Shown here piece after piece: positions 37,108-45,909 of a stretch of 48,262 bases of DNA. The notes below the pieces were generated by a model. The model had not been told where the DNA came from and did not search any database. It saw only the letters and a program-made list of their open reading frames with translations. Source of the stretch: a virus; IMG/VR virus record IMGVR_UViG_3300034170_000020, positions 1 to 48,262 of that record; one strand, written 5' to 3'. Both the position numbers and the translations under genes were made by a program. Positions within the stretch are counted from its first letter, which is position 1; each line of letters begins with the position of its first letter.

Positions 37108-38845
37108 CCGCTGGTATCAGTCCGAAGGTGTTGAAGCATTTGCAAATTATTTCTTAAATGGTGGCAAGGGCCACCCTTTGGGCGTTTTTCCTACAGGGAC
37201 GGGCAAGTCTGTAATTATCGCAAAGCTAATCCGTAGGCTTATGACTTTGTGGCCTTCTGTTCGGTGCATGATGATTACACATGACATGCGCTTAATTGAT
37301 CAGAACGCGTCAAAGTTCCGTAGTATTTGGCCTGAATGTCCATTAGGTATTTATTCTGCTGGCTTGGGCGGTCGCGATACTTTGTTGCCTGTTATTTTTG
37401 GCGGTGTTAAGTCCATAAGCCTGGAAATTCAGAGGGCTAACGCGGGGCAGTTCCCACACTTTGGTTGGCGAGACTTTATCTTTGTTGACGAAGCACATTT
37501 GATAAGTCAGAAAGAGGATTCCGATTATCATTTTGTTATTCGCGAACTAACTAAGATCAATCCAAACTTACGCATTATCGGGTTTACCGCAACCCCATTC
37601 CGTATGCGCCAAGGTATGGTTACAGATGGCGGTATGTTTACAGATATTGCCTATGACATTTCCGGGGTTGACGCGTTTAACCGTCTTATTGACGAAGGCT
37701 TTCTATGTACTCTTATTGCACGTCCACCTAAAACTAAAATGGATGATTCGCAACTTGTTGTGCGTGCCGGTGAATATACCGAAGCAAGTCAAGAGGCTGC
37801 AATGAGTGAAGAAATGCTTTATAACGCTTGTGTTGAAGTTGTTCAGACCGGAAATGATTTTAACCGCTGGTCTTGGCTGACTTTCGCACCATCTATTAAG
37901 CGTGCCGAACTTATCAATGAAATTCTGACTTCGCTGGGTCAAGACTCTACAGTCGTACATTCACAAGTAAAAGAAAAAGGAAAATCCAAAGATAAAGTAA
38001 TTGCACACCGCATTGAAGAATTCAAACGCGGGTACTATCGAAGCATCGTTAATAAAGACATGTTGACCACCGGGTTCGACCATGCGCCTATTGACATGAT
38101 CAATATGTTTCGAAAGACGCGCAGCCCTGGCTTACACGTTCAAATGAATGGACGCGGAACACGCCCGTATAACCCGCAAAACCCCGGTGACGTTGACGCT
38201 AGTTTTTTCGTAAACGGAAAGGCTTATTGTATTGTTAACGACTTTGCTCGTAACGTTCAATTGCTTGGCCCTATTAACGACCCAGTAATTCCACGTAAGC
38301 CAGGGGAACAAGGTGGTGAAGCACCTGTACGGATATGTCCCGAACCAGTCGAAGACGGAAACGGTGGTTGGAAGGGAAAGACTGACATTAACGGCAAGTT
38401 TGGTTGCGGTACACAAAACCATAGCAGCGCGCCAACTTGCGTGTTTTGCGGGTTCGTATTTCCAAAGAAAAAGGAAGAAGAATATCGAATTTCACATGAA
38501 GACGTTTTTGTCGCACCGCCTAGCACAAAGGTTCAGAAAAGTAAAATAGAATACTGGAACGTAGCGCAAGTGTTTTATACATTGCACGTTAAAGCTGGTT
38601 CAGCACCAATGATTAAAGTAACATACGCCTGTTCAAATGGTAAAAGTATGAATGAATTTGTGTGCCTGGAACACGCGGGACGGTCTGGAAAGCTAGCCCG
38701 CGAGTGGTGGCGTGATCGTCATAGCGGTGATGTTCCATTGACAACACAGATTGCTCTACAACAAGTGTCACAGCTTCGTAAACCGGCCTCACTCCGCGTA
38801 GAGACGGCCGAAAAGTATCCTAAAATATTGTCAGTGGAGTGGTGA
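37085..38845 (+). CDS. SF2 DEAD/DEAH-box helicase
   Basis: 586 aa. Motif I FPTGTGKS (about 35-42), motif II FVDEAHLI, motif III FTATPFRM, motif V TTGFDHAPID and motif VI QMNGRGTRPYN are all visible, as in phage UvsW/RecG-like SF2 enzymes. A four-Cys segment (FGCGTQN...APTCVFCGF, about 435-457) is probably a zinc finger. It ends TGATG with the next gene. Likely acts in branch migration or origin melting. Confidence 0.92.
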   Translation: MSQSQFADRWYQSEGVEAFANYFLNGGKGHPLGVFPTGTGKSVIIAKLIRRLMTLWPSVRCMMITHDMRLIDQNASKFRSIWPECPLGIYSAGLGGRDTLLPVIFGGVKSISLEIQRANAGQFPHFGWRDFIFVDEAHLISQKEDSDYHFVIRELTKINPNLRIIGFTATPFRMRQGMVTDGGMFTDIAYDISGVDAFNRLIDEGFLCTLIARPPKTKMDDSQLVVRAGEYTEASQEAAMSEEMLYNACVEVVQTGNDFNRWSWLTFAPSIKRAELINEILTSLGQDSTVVHSQVKEKGKSKDKVIAHRIEEFKRGYYRSIVNKDMLTTGFDHAPIDMINMFRKTRSPGLHVQMNGRGTRPYNPQNPGDVDASFFVNGKAYCIVNDFARNVQLLGPINDPVIPRKPGEQGGEAPVRICPEPVEDGNGGWKGKTDINGKFGCGTQNHSSAPTCVFCGFVFPKKKEEEYRISHEDVFVAPPSTKVQKSKIEYWNVAQVFYTLHVKAGSAPMIKVTYACSNGKSMNEFVCLEHAGRSGKLAREWWRDRHSGDVPLTTQIALQQVSQLRKPASLRVETAEKYPKILSVEW

Positions 38846-40101
38846 TGAAAAAAGAACTTCTTTATCACGCCGAATCTGATTGTTACCTTTTTGATTATTG
38901 GTCAGATAAATTATCATGGCAATTAGTGGAACCCGTTGGGCATTTGCCCGAACACGTCATAGAAGCTAAAAATCGAGGTATTACGATGGAAATCGAAAGT
39001 GATGTTAAGCCGCCTGAATTCTTCGCCGAAGAACCAGTAAAGAAAGGGCGAGCTAAGGCAACACCTAAAGCCGTTGATCAGGTTATGGAAAACTTGAAAA
39101 TGCTAGGTCAGATTATCAAGAAAAACGGCACCGTTCAGGAAACCCACATTAGTATTTATGATGGTTTCGCAACCGCGTGCATTGGTGAACTGACAATCGG
39201 TTGCCCGTTCCCGTTCAATGTGAACGCTATCGTGAAGCATCACGATTTGCTTGAAGCGAAGAAAGTGGCCGGTACTGAATTCGCTTGCACGGCCAACGGG
39301 GAACAACTGGTGATCGTCGCGGGCGAAGTACGGATGGTCATTGCAGCGGACTACAGCCAAGTGTGGGCAAGCCCTCAACCCGATAGCCCCATAGCACCAG
39401 CAACCGACCGCCTACGCACAGCCCTGAGCGCTGTGGCCCCCTTCGCGACAGACGACCGCCCGATAATCCAGGGCGTTCTGTGCCAAGCAAATACAACCGT
39501 CGCTACGAACGGTCATGCAATACTTGAAGTGTGGCACGGTGTCGATATGCCGCCGAATTTGCGTTTGCCTGTGTCATTCATTAAAAAGCTAGAAAAGATT
39601 AAACGCGCCATAACACAATTTGGTTTCTCCGAATCATCATTCACGGTATGGTTTGAAGACGGATCATACATTCGGACAGCTATGTATTTTGGTCAATACG
39701 TCCAATACGGCCAGTTGTTCAGCGATACGAATGAATACGAATTAGTAGACTTACCGGACGAATTTTATAAAACGTTGAAAGCTATTCAAGCATTCGCAAA
39801 AGATGGTGTTGTGTATTTCCGCGACGGCCAAATCTATACAGCAAAGAACGCCGAATCAGCATCAAGTTTTAAACTGGAAACTATACCCAATGGCTTTGGG
39901 TTTAACATCAAATTTTTGCTTTTAATTGCGGGTCACGCGCCGACCGTTAAGTTCATGAACAGTTGTGATAAGGTTCAGTTTGAATGCGGAAACGCACGCG
40001 GTGTTGTGATGGGCATTGATATGCGCCCACCTCAAAAGATTGCACAGCCTGTACCCGATGATCAGTATAACGATAATTTCGAAGACGACATTCCGTATTG
40101 A
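38845..40101 (+). CDS. Beta-clamp-like protein with SSB-type C-terminal tip
   Basis: 418 aa from ATG 38845 (GGAG upstream, TGATG coupled). Residues about 85-405 resemble DNA polymerase III beta: LRTALSAVAPFATDDRPIIQGVL followed by VATNGHAILEVW (second domain), and a third domain closing FNIKFLLLIAG...RGVVMGIDMRP, like the M-P-M-R end of DnaN. An N-terminal extension of about 80 residues is specific. After the clamp end, a polar linker leads to NFEDDIPY, nearly the E. coli SSB tip DFDDDIPF. No clamp loader gene was seen. Confidence 0.75.
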   Translation: MKKELLYHAESDCYLFDYWSDKLSWQLVEPVGHLPEHVIEAKNRGITMEIESDVKPPEFFAEEPVKKGRAKATPKAVDQVMENLKMLGQIIKKNGTVQETHISIYDGFATACIGELTIGCPFPFNVNAIVKHHDLLEAKKVAGTEFACTANGEQLVIVAGEVRMVIAADYSQVWASPQPDSPIAPATDRLRTALSAVAPFATDDRPIIQGVLCQANTTVATNGHAILEVWHGVDMPPNLRLPVSFIKKLEKIKRAITQFGFSESSFTVWFEDGSYIRTAMYFGQYVQYGQLFSDTNEYELVDLPDEFYKTLKAIQAFAKDGVVYFRDGQIYTAKNAESASSFKLETIPNGFGFNIKFLLLIAGHAPTVKFMNSCDKVQFECGNARGVVMGIDMRPPQKIAQPVPDDQYNDNFEDDIPY

Positions 40102-40112
40102 GGGTTTAAAAC

Positions 40113-40319
40113 ATGGTAGGTTGGCCCGATCCATTAGAAAGCGAAACCGCAAATTTTATAAGAAATAGTACGGAAGTTGACACAAAAATTCGTGACCTTT
40201 TTGACCAATTAGAAAGAGAAATTATGCTGCATAGGAATTATAAAAAAACCAACCGCTGCCATAATTGTTTAAAAGCTATAGACTCCGATACTTGGTTTTG
40301 CAATTGCGAGGGTAAGTAA
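40113..40319 (+). CDS. Small zinc-finger-like protein
   Basis: 68 aa: acidic helical start, then NRCHNCLKAIDSDTWFCNCEG, a four-Cys zinc cluster. GAGG ribosome site; its stop abuts the polymerase ATG. Possibly a polymerase accessory protein; function unknown. Confidence 0.66.
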   Translation: MVGWPDPLESETANFIRNSTEVDTKIRDLFDQLEREIMLHRNYKKTNRCHNCLKAIDSDTWFCNCEGK

Positions 40320-42422
40320 ATGGCCGTTTTTCAAGGTTTCATAGAAGGTAAACGCGACCTTTCAGGTTCTAAATACGACCTGTCAAAGTTGGCGAAGAAA
40401 GTAAAACCTGTTCGGTATATGACTGACGAAGAATTAATGTCCATCCCATCAGGTACACCATTCGTATACGACATTGAAACTTATCCGAATTGGGTAGCCT
40501 TTGGCTTTAAAGAAATCGGCGGCGAAGGTCGTGTTGTACATTTGGAACTTAGCGAAGAATCGCCAGAAATGGACCGATTGAAGCTAGGCTACATGCTAGC
40601 CAACTTTTTGTTAATTGGCTATTTCTCTAATAACTTCGATAAATATTTGTTGATTGCTGGCATTCAGGGTTTAAGCCTTGAAGAAATTAAAGAAATGGCA
40701 GACGACATTATCAATCGCGGAAACGAAGCGCGAAACGGTGTTGGTAAACCAATGTACTCCCGCGAAATTGAGGCTAAATATCGAATTAGTGTTCCTGACA
40801 TGAATCATATCGACTTGATCGAAGTATGCCCGTTGTCGGCCAGTTTGAAAATGTATGCCGCTCGTTTGCACTATCCAGTTATTCAAGATTTACCATTCGA
40901 CCCTACCGAACCACTTGCCGCTGATGAACGTGAAGTCGGGCGCATGTACCTGGGCAATGACTTGGGCATGACTGAATTTGTGTGGTTAAACTTACTTGAG
41001 CAAATGAAACTCCGCATCGATATGTCAGCTCAATATGACGTTGACCTTCGTAGCAAGTCAGATGCTCAAATAGCGGAAGCGGTTATTTGTAAAGAACTAG
41101 AAAAGGCTTTGGGTTTTTATCCAGAACGTCCACGCTTACCAGCCGACTATACGTTCAAATATAAAATTCCTGAATACATTCAATTTCAAACACCATTACT
41201 ACAAGAGTTTCTTGTTAAAGTCGGGCAAGCCGAATTCCCATTAGATAACGGCGGTGGCCCGGTTCTTCCTGAAATGTTAGACGTACTATTGCCAATCGGT
41301 AACAGCGTTTACCAATTCGGTATTGGCGGCTTACACTCCACTGAAAAAACGAAAGGTGTGTTCAAAGGTAAAAAACGTAAACAAAAAGATATCGATGTTG
41401 AATCATTTTACCCTAAAATTATTCGTAACCAGCGGTTATACCCTGCCCACATTGGCGAAGGTTTCTTGCTGGTGTACGGCGACATTGTAGACCGTCGAGT
41501 CGCGGCCAAGCGTGCTAAAAACAAAGTAGTGGCTGACGCACTAAAGATTGTTATTAACGGGTCATTCGGTAAGTTTGGTTCGAAGTGGTCGGCCTTCTAT
41601 TCACCCGACCTTATGGCGCAGACCACAATTAGCGGTCAACTTTCTTTGCTCATGTTGATTGAAATGTTTGAGCTAAATGGTATTTCTGTAGTGAGTGCAA
41701 ACACTGACGGTATCGTTATTGTTTATGACGACCATCAAGAAGAACTTTGCCACAACATCCAGAAAGGATGGGAAGCACATTGCGACTTCAAGCTAGAGGA
41801 TACAAATTATTTAGCTTTGCTTAGTCGTGACGTTAACAATTATATGGCCGTTAAAGCCAAGTATGACAAAGAAACCGAAACCTATTTGGACATTCCAGAC
41901 GGTATCAAGGTCAAAGGTGCTTACGGTAATCCGTGGGATGATAAAGATATGGCTATTTTCCGATTCCACAAGAACCCGGAAACAACCATTTGTACAATTG
42001 CCGCGCAAGAGTACATCACGAAAGGCACACCAATCAGCAAGACGGTTCGCGAATGCCAGGACATTACCAAGTTTGTGGCCGTGCGACAGGTTGACGGTGG
42101 GGCCGTGTGGCTATCGAACGGCACAGCCTCGACAGTTACGACCCACGGTAGTTTCGACCGCCAGGGGATAGGTCAGAGGCCCGACGATGGCGAGTTTGTG
42201 GGCAAGGTGGTGCGCTGGTACTACGGCAAAGGATCGCTTTCTACCCTGAACTACAAGCGAAGCGGGAACAAGGTTCCAAAGACTGACGGGGCCATTCCGA
42301 TTATGGATTTCACCGTTGGATTCCCAACCGATATTGATTATGATTGGTATATTCGCGAAGCTAAAGATATGCTTTACGATATTGGGTATAAACGTAAACC
42401 TACGACTTTGCAATTGATATAA
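40320..42422 (+). CDS. DNA polymerase, family B
   Basis: 700 aa. The 3'-5' exonuclease has Exo I VYDIETYPN (D51, E53), Exo II YFSNNFDKYLL and Exo III-like MYLGNDLGM. The polymerase has motif A DIDVESFYPKI (about 357), motif B LKIVINGSFGKFG (about 410) and motif C SANTDGIVIVYD (about 460), where Asn replaces the first Asp of the usual D-T-D. No protein-priming TPR2 insert is obvious. It is last in the plus operon, beside clamp-like and zinc proteins, and ends at the convergent terminator. A GC-rich patch lies at 42060-42260. Confidence 0.93.
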   Translation: MAVFQGFIEGKRDLSGSKYDLSKLAKKVKPVRYMTDEELMSIPSGTPFVYDIETYPNWVAFGFKEIGGEGRVVHLELSEESPEMDRLKLGYMLANFLLIGYFSNNFDKYLLIAGIQGLSLEEIKEMADDIINRGNEARNGVGKPMYSREIEAKYRISVPDMNHIDLIEVCPLSASLKMYAARLHYPVIQDLPFDPTEPLAADEREVGRMYLGNDLGMTEFVWLNLLEQMKLRIDMSAQYDVDLRSKSDAQIAEAVICKELEKALGFYPERPRLPADYTFKYKIPEYIQFQTPLLQEFLVKVGQAEFPLDNGGGPVLPEMLDVLLPIGNSVYQFGIGGLHSTEKTKGVFKGKKRKQKDIDVESFYPKIIRNQRLYPAHIGEGFLLVYGDIVDRRVAAKRAKNKVVADALKIVINGSFGKFGSKWSAFYSPDLMAQTTISGQLSLLMLIEMFELNGISVVSANTDGIVIVYDDHQEELCHNIQKGWEAHCDFKLEDTNYLALLSRDVNNYMAVKAKYDKETETYLDIPDGIKVKGAYGNPWDDKDMAIFRFHKNPETTICTIAAQEYITKGTPISKTVRECQDITKFVAVRQVDGGAVWLSNGTASTVTTHGSFDRQGIGQRPDDGEFVGKVVRWYYGKGSLSTLNYKRSGNKVPKTDGAIPIMDFTVGFPTDIDYDWYIREAKDMLYDIGYKRKPTTLQLI

Positions 42423-42426
42423 AAGT

Positions 42427-42450
42427 AAAAGGCCCATAACGGGCCTTTTC
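42427..42450. terminator. Bidirectional terminator between convergent operons
   Basis: AAAAGGCCC-ATAAC-GGGCCTTTT, with A and T runs on both sides, lies between the polymerase stop (plus) and the fibre-assembly stop (minus). Confidence 0.92.
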
Positions 42451-42849
42451 TTATTGCGGCGCGATTGGTCGTTTAGTTGCGTCGGGAAAGCCTGGGTTTC
42501 CGCCGTCAACCCACTTGCGCAGGGCGATGCGGTAGTCCATCCACTGCCGTGCCGTGCCAGGCTCCGCGTCGGGGTCGCCATCCTCAAGCATGAGCAGTTG
42601 ATTAGCAATGCGCGTCATTTGCGCTTTGCGCCATTGGTCCTCAATCGGGGATTGTAGTTCCTGCCAGGTAGGGGCTGGAATTGGTACTAGAATTGGACCG
42701 CCAGTTTCCTGGTCTAACTCTATGGTGTTTCCTTGGCCGCGCCCATCCAGAAGCTGCCCGTAATATTCATCGCTTAAAGGATAATAACTTGGTGGGCTAG
42801 TATCCTCCGATTGAAATGTCATAGTTGCTGTATCGAAAAACATATTCAT
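42451..42849 (-). CDS. Tail fibre assembly protein-like
   Basis: 132 aa following the tail fibre gene. Polar N terminus (FFDTATMTFQSED), then EDQWRKAQMTRIANQLLMLEDG and a C-terminal YRIALRKWVDGGNPGFPDATKRP, typical of Tfa/XkdW-type fibre chaperones. Overlaps the fibre gene by 4 bp. GC content is higher than in neighbours. Confidence 0.78.
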   Translation of the reverse strand: MNMFFDTATMTFQSEDTSPPSYYPLSDEYYGQLLDGRGQGNTIELDQETGGPILVPIPAPTWQELQSPIEDQWRKAQMTRIANQLLMLEDGDPDAEPGTARQWMDYRIALRKWVDGGNPGFPDATKRPIAPQ

Positions 42850-44939
42850 TTTCCTCGTGCATACCAGTTATGGTCCAATGGTGTTACAGAAAAACCAGAA
42901 CTAATACGGAACTGTGAGAGGGATAATGCAGCATATCCACTGTTTGCCTCTCCCGCTGTAGCCCGACCAAGAGACCGGGGAGCGGCGTTGAAGTATTGTA
43001 CTACGCTTAAGAAAGGCGTATTGAATGAAAAAACAATACCTGATGCTGTATTAGCTACAGATACAGTTCCCCATTGTTCAGTTGTGCCATCTGAATATTT
43101 GCGCCACCCATTAGTATCAGTCCCGCCTGTACTTATTACGGAAAGTTTAGTTTCTATGGCAGTTCCTTGTGCGTTCACTGTATTCGACAAAACAGTCACG
43201 TCAACAGTTCCGGTATTTGCCCCTACCTTAGCGACGGTAGTGCACCAAATGACAGTGGAGTTTGCAGGCCGTGTTTCAGTACCTGATCGCGGAGTGCCAT
43301 TAACTCCATCTGTGAACGGTGCGCTATTTCGCTCGTAACCATTGGAGATAGCAGTAGAGCCCGCAGGGTAGTAGCCTTGACCTGTCCCACCCGCGATAGC
43401 ACTACTAACAACTCCAAAGGCGTCTGATGTGCTGTTATTGGCGTGCTGGTTTGATGCAGTACGAAACCCCTGGAATTGGTCCGCCTGATGCAAGCCAGGA
43501 GTTCCGGCCGAGTTCTTGCCATCACCACGTAAAACCATCGCAGCAATGGTGTTGCCATCCGCATGCTTGGCGTTATCGTCCGGCATGCGGAAGTCTGTAG
43601 TGCCATTACCCAGCGAGAACATGCCACGACTTGTATACGGCGCAGCAAGCCACACGGCATCAGTAACACAGAAGGGCTGGATCAGTGCCCAAAACTCGGG
43701 GTATAGAGTTCGGCCGTTCGTTACGATCTGCCCATCGTTCGGGAGTCGTCCGCCTGGGATGGTCGCACGGCTAAATTTCCAGGGCTTGATATCACCGATA
43801 TTATCGCCACCGCCGCCCGCCGCTTCTTCAAAAATACCTTTATCCGAAAGGAATTTAGGATTTGCACCCAAAATGCCAGGGGCTGGAACTAAACCCTTTG
43901 TACCTGCAACACTTGAGGTTGCGCCAACAACTGTGGGTAAACCATCACGAAGCAAACCGAAACCAGTTGCATCTATAGCAGTTAGTCGGGTTATATCGTT
44001 GTTTACACCCTTCATTGCACGGGCTGTGATTTGGGCTTGCAATTTGCCCATCGAAACCAGAAAGCTGTCACCTGCTACAATTGCGACGGCGGAAGTTACA
44101 TCCAAACCAAGCAAAGTAACAAGGCGAACAGCCGCCGCTAAATCGCTGATTGTTGAAGCGAGTTGTGTTCCGGTATGTGTGGAACGGTCGCGCAATTGGG
44201 CGTTAGTTGCGTTAGCGGTAGCCCCGTCAGCAATACCGCCCAACTTAGTTTCTTCCGAATCAGTAAACGCATTCGTATCAGGGTTCGATTCGTAAAGGGT
44301 TTTAACTTGTGCGGCAGTTAAAGAAGTTCCCGAACCAGAAGAAACCCATACACTATCCGTAACATCCCAAATATATCGAATGGCATCTGTGCCTGTTCCC
44401 TCGTCAACATCTGCGTAATCACCGGCCAACGGTGACGAAACACCGCCTGTTAAAGCCGAAAGGCTGACAAACACACCACGGAAATGACTATTTTCTAATC
44501 CGGCAAGTTTAGTTTTTTCTGGATCAGTAAAGTCATTTGAACTAAGAACTTTTCCCGATACTTTGTCAACTTTCTTATCAAGTTCTATTTGGGTTGCTGT
44601 TGAAACTGGTTTATCGGTATCTGCGGTATTAGAAACATTGTTTAAAGCAAGCGCAATTTTTAAAGCACTATCTGATTCATAACCAATAAGCTGTAAGCCA
44701 TATGCTGTGATTGGTTTTACTTCTAGAGTATTTGTGCCTGTCAAATGCAAAATACTATTAGCTGCCCACACACTAGCCGCAATTGCCGTCAGCTTTTCAT
44801 TGGACGTTTGCTTGCTTCCTAGTTGGCTATCGAGGTATTGGTCGTTCGCGACCAATAGTGACCAATTCGCATCACCTTCCGCCCAAGTTAATGGGCTGGT
44901 TTTATTTGAACGAAGTGTAACGTTTATAGAAATTGGCAT
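42846..44939 (-). CDS. Tail fibre with collar-like domain
   Basis: 697 aa. N-terminal virion-binding part, fibre repeats (DFTDPEKTKLAGL near 135; AFTDSEETKLGGIADGAT near 225), and from about 385 a tail-collar-like domain (GDIKPWKFSRATIPGG, YPEFWALIQPF, FRMPDD). A C-terminal receptor-binding type end follows (WGTVSVANTASGIVFSFNTPFLS). Probably trimeric, binding the host surface. Overlaps the assembly chaperone gene by 4 bp. Confidence 0.88.
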   Translation of the reverse strand: MPISINVTLRSNKTSPLTWAEGDANWSLLVANDQYLDSQLGSKQTSNEKLTAIAASVWAANSILHLTGTNTLEVKPITAYGLQLIGYESDSALKIALALNNVSNTADTDKPVSTATQIELDKKVDKVSGKVLSSNDFTDPEKTKLAGLENSHFRGVFVSLSALTGGVSSPLAGDYADVDEGTGTDAIRYIWDVTDSVWVSSGSGTSLTAAQVKTLYESNPDTNAFTDSEETKLGGIADGATANATNAQLRDRSTHTGTQLASTISDLAAAVRLVTLLGLDVTSAVAIVAGDSFLVSMGKLQAQITARAMKGVNNDITRLTAIDATGFGLLRDGLPTVVGATSSVAGTKGLVPAPGILGANPKFLSDKGIFEEAAGGGGDNIGDIKPWKFSRATIPGGRLPNDGQIVTNGRTLYPEFWALIQPFCVTDAVWLAAPYTSRGMFSLGNGTTDFRMPDDNAKHADGNTIAAMVLRGDGKNSAGTPGLHQADQFQGFRTASNQHANNSTSDAFGVVSSAIAGGTGQGYYPAGSTAISNGYERNSAPFTDGVNGTPRSGTETRPANSTVIWCTTVAKVGANTGTVDVTVLSNTVNAQGTAIETKLSVISTGGTDTNGWRKYSDGTTEQWGTVSVANTASGIVFSFNTPFLSVVQYFNAAPRSLGRATAGEANSGYAALSLSQFRISSGFSVTPLDHNWYARGK

Positions 44940-44948
44940 ACGTGACCT

Positions 44949-45632
44949 CTAAATATCGGTAACATCAATCATTAAGTACGAAGGTGTTCCCCCACCACCG
45001 GTATAGGCAATGGTTCCGGTAATTGTGTAATATAACTGCTTCATTGATAAAGTTGCCACATTGGACGATAAAAATTTTGCACAGCTTCCGCTAATAGCAA
45101 CGTTATATATTGGTGTTCCGCCCGGGTCTTCTAACCCGACGAATTGTATTACAAACATTCCGTTTTGTGCTATTGCGTATAACCTATTTGCATTTCCCGC
45201 AAGAGACACGTCATTAGATATTAGTGAACCGGTGGTATCCATATACATTGACGTTGGGCGCATATACGGAAATAACGCGTCAAAAACTAATTTACCCGCC
45301 GGATTAAAAACTTGATAACCATACGTGGAACCACCTAAAACAGGTTCATCAAACACCCAATAACTTATGCTTTGGCTTGGATTATATGAACCCAAGCGAA
45401 ATGTCCATGTGCCATTGTTGTTATTCTTTTGACTAACCAAATAGGCATAATCAGTAGTACACCTGAATGCAATTAATGGATTAACACATGTCAAAGTCAA
45501 ATCGACTGTATAGTGAAAATTGGCTGTGGAAGTTGTAGTTATTGCACCTTTATAACGCAAAGCAAGATTCATATAATTAGAATCAATTATTATTTGGTTA
45601 TTTCCGTTGTATATCTGAACCCCGACTTCCAT
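44949..45632 (-). CDS. Tail-tip accessory protein, paralogue of next upstream gene
   Basis: 227 aa, beta-rich. The N terminus (GVQIYNGNNQIIIDSNYMNLALRYKGAITTT) resembles the 91-aa protein encoded upstream, suggesting duplication. Aromatic/glycine-rich beta segments and a GGGGTPSYLMIDVTD end follow. May belong to the DUF6453-type tail family, but I am not sure. Position between J and the fibre suggests a tip or receptor-binding accessory. Confidence 0.65.
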   Translation of the reverse strand: MEVGVQIYNGNNQIIIDSNYMNLALRYKGAITTTSTANFHYTVDLTLTCVNPLIAFRCTTDYAYLVSQKNNNNGTWTFRLGSYNPSQSISYWVFDEPVLGGSTYGYQVFNPAGKLVFDALFPYMRPTSMYMDTTGSLISNDVSLAGNANRLYAIAQNGMFVIQFVGLEDPGGTPIYNVAISGSCAKFLSSNVATLSMKQLYYTITGTIAYTGGGGTPSYLMIDVTDI

Positions 45633-45907
45633 TAAAATAACCCATAATCTATAATTAACGATCTGGTCGCTGCGGTCCAGCTTATGACATTACCGTTTAA
45701 AGTAAATTCGGGGTATGTTGCATTGGAAAACATACCTGCCGAATTCGGGTCTTTTGCATAATAAAAAGGAGTTCCCGAACCTACAACCGTAACCGAACCG
45801 GCCACGTTTGCAGTGGTCGTGATAGTTCCAGAAATTCTAACAAGTCTAGTCGTTATGCTTATTTGTAGAACCCCAGTCGGGCCGTATACTTCAATACCTG
45901 CGGGCAT
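45632..45907 (-). CDS. Small tail-tip accessory protein
   Basis: 91 aa from ATG 45907, four bases after the J-like stop; the longer frame uses TTG. GIEVYGPTGVLQISITTRLVRISGTITTTAN matches the start of the 227-aa neighbour. Beta-rich throughout. TAATG junction with the next gene. Confidence 0.66.
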   Translation of the reverse strand: MPAGIEVYGPTGVLQISITTRLVRISGTITTTANVAGSVTVVGSGTPFYYAKDPNSAGMFSNATYPEFTLNGNVISWTAATRSLIIDYGLF

Positions 45908-45909
45908 TT

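Noticed and set aside
43516-44295. 259-aa plus-strand open frame antisense to the tail fibre
   Set aside because: No ribosome site or domain; the minus-strand fibre is well supported.
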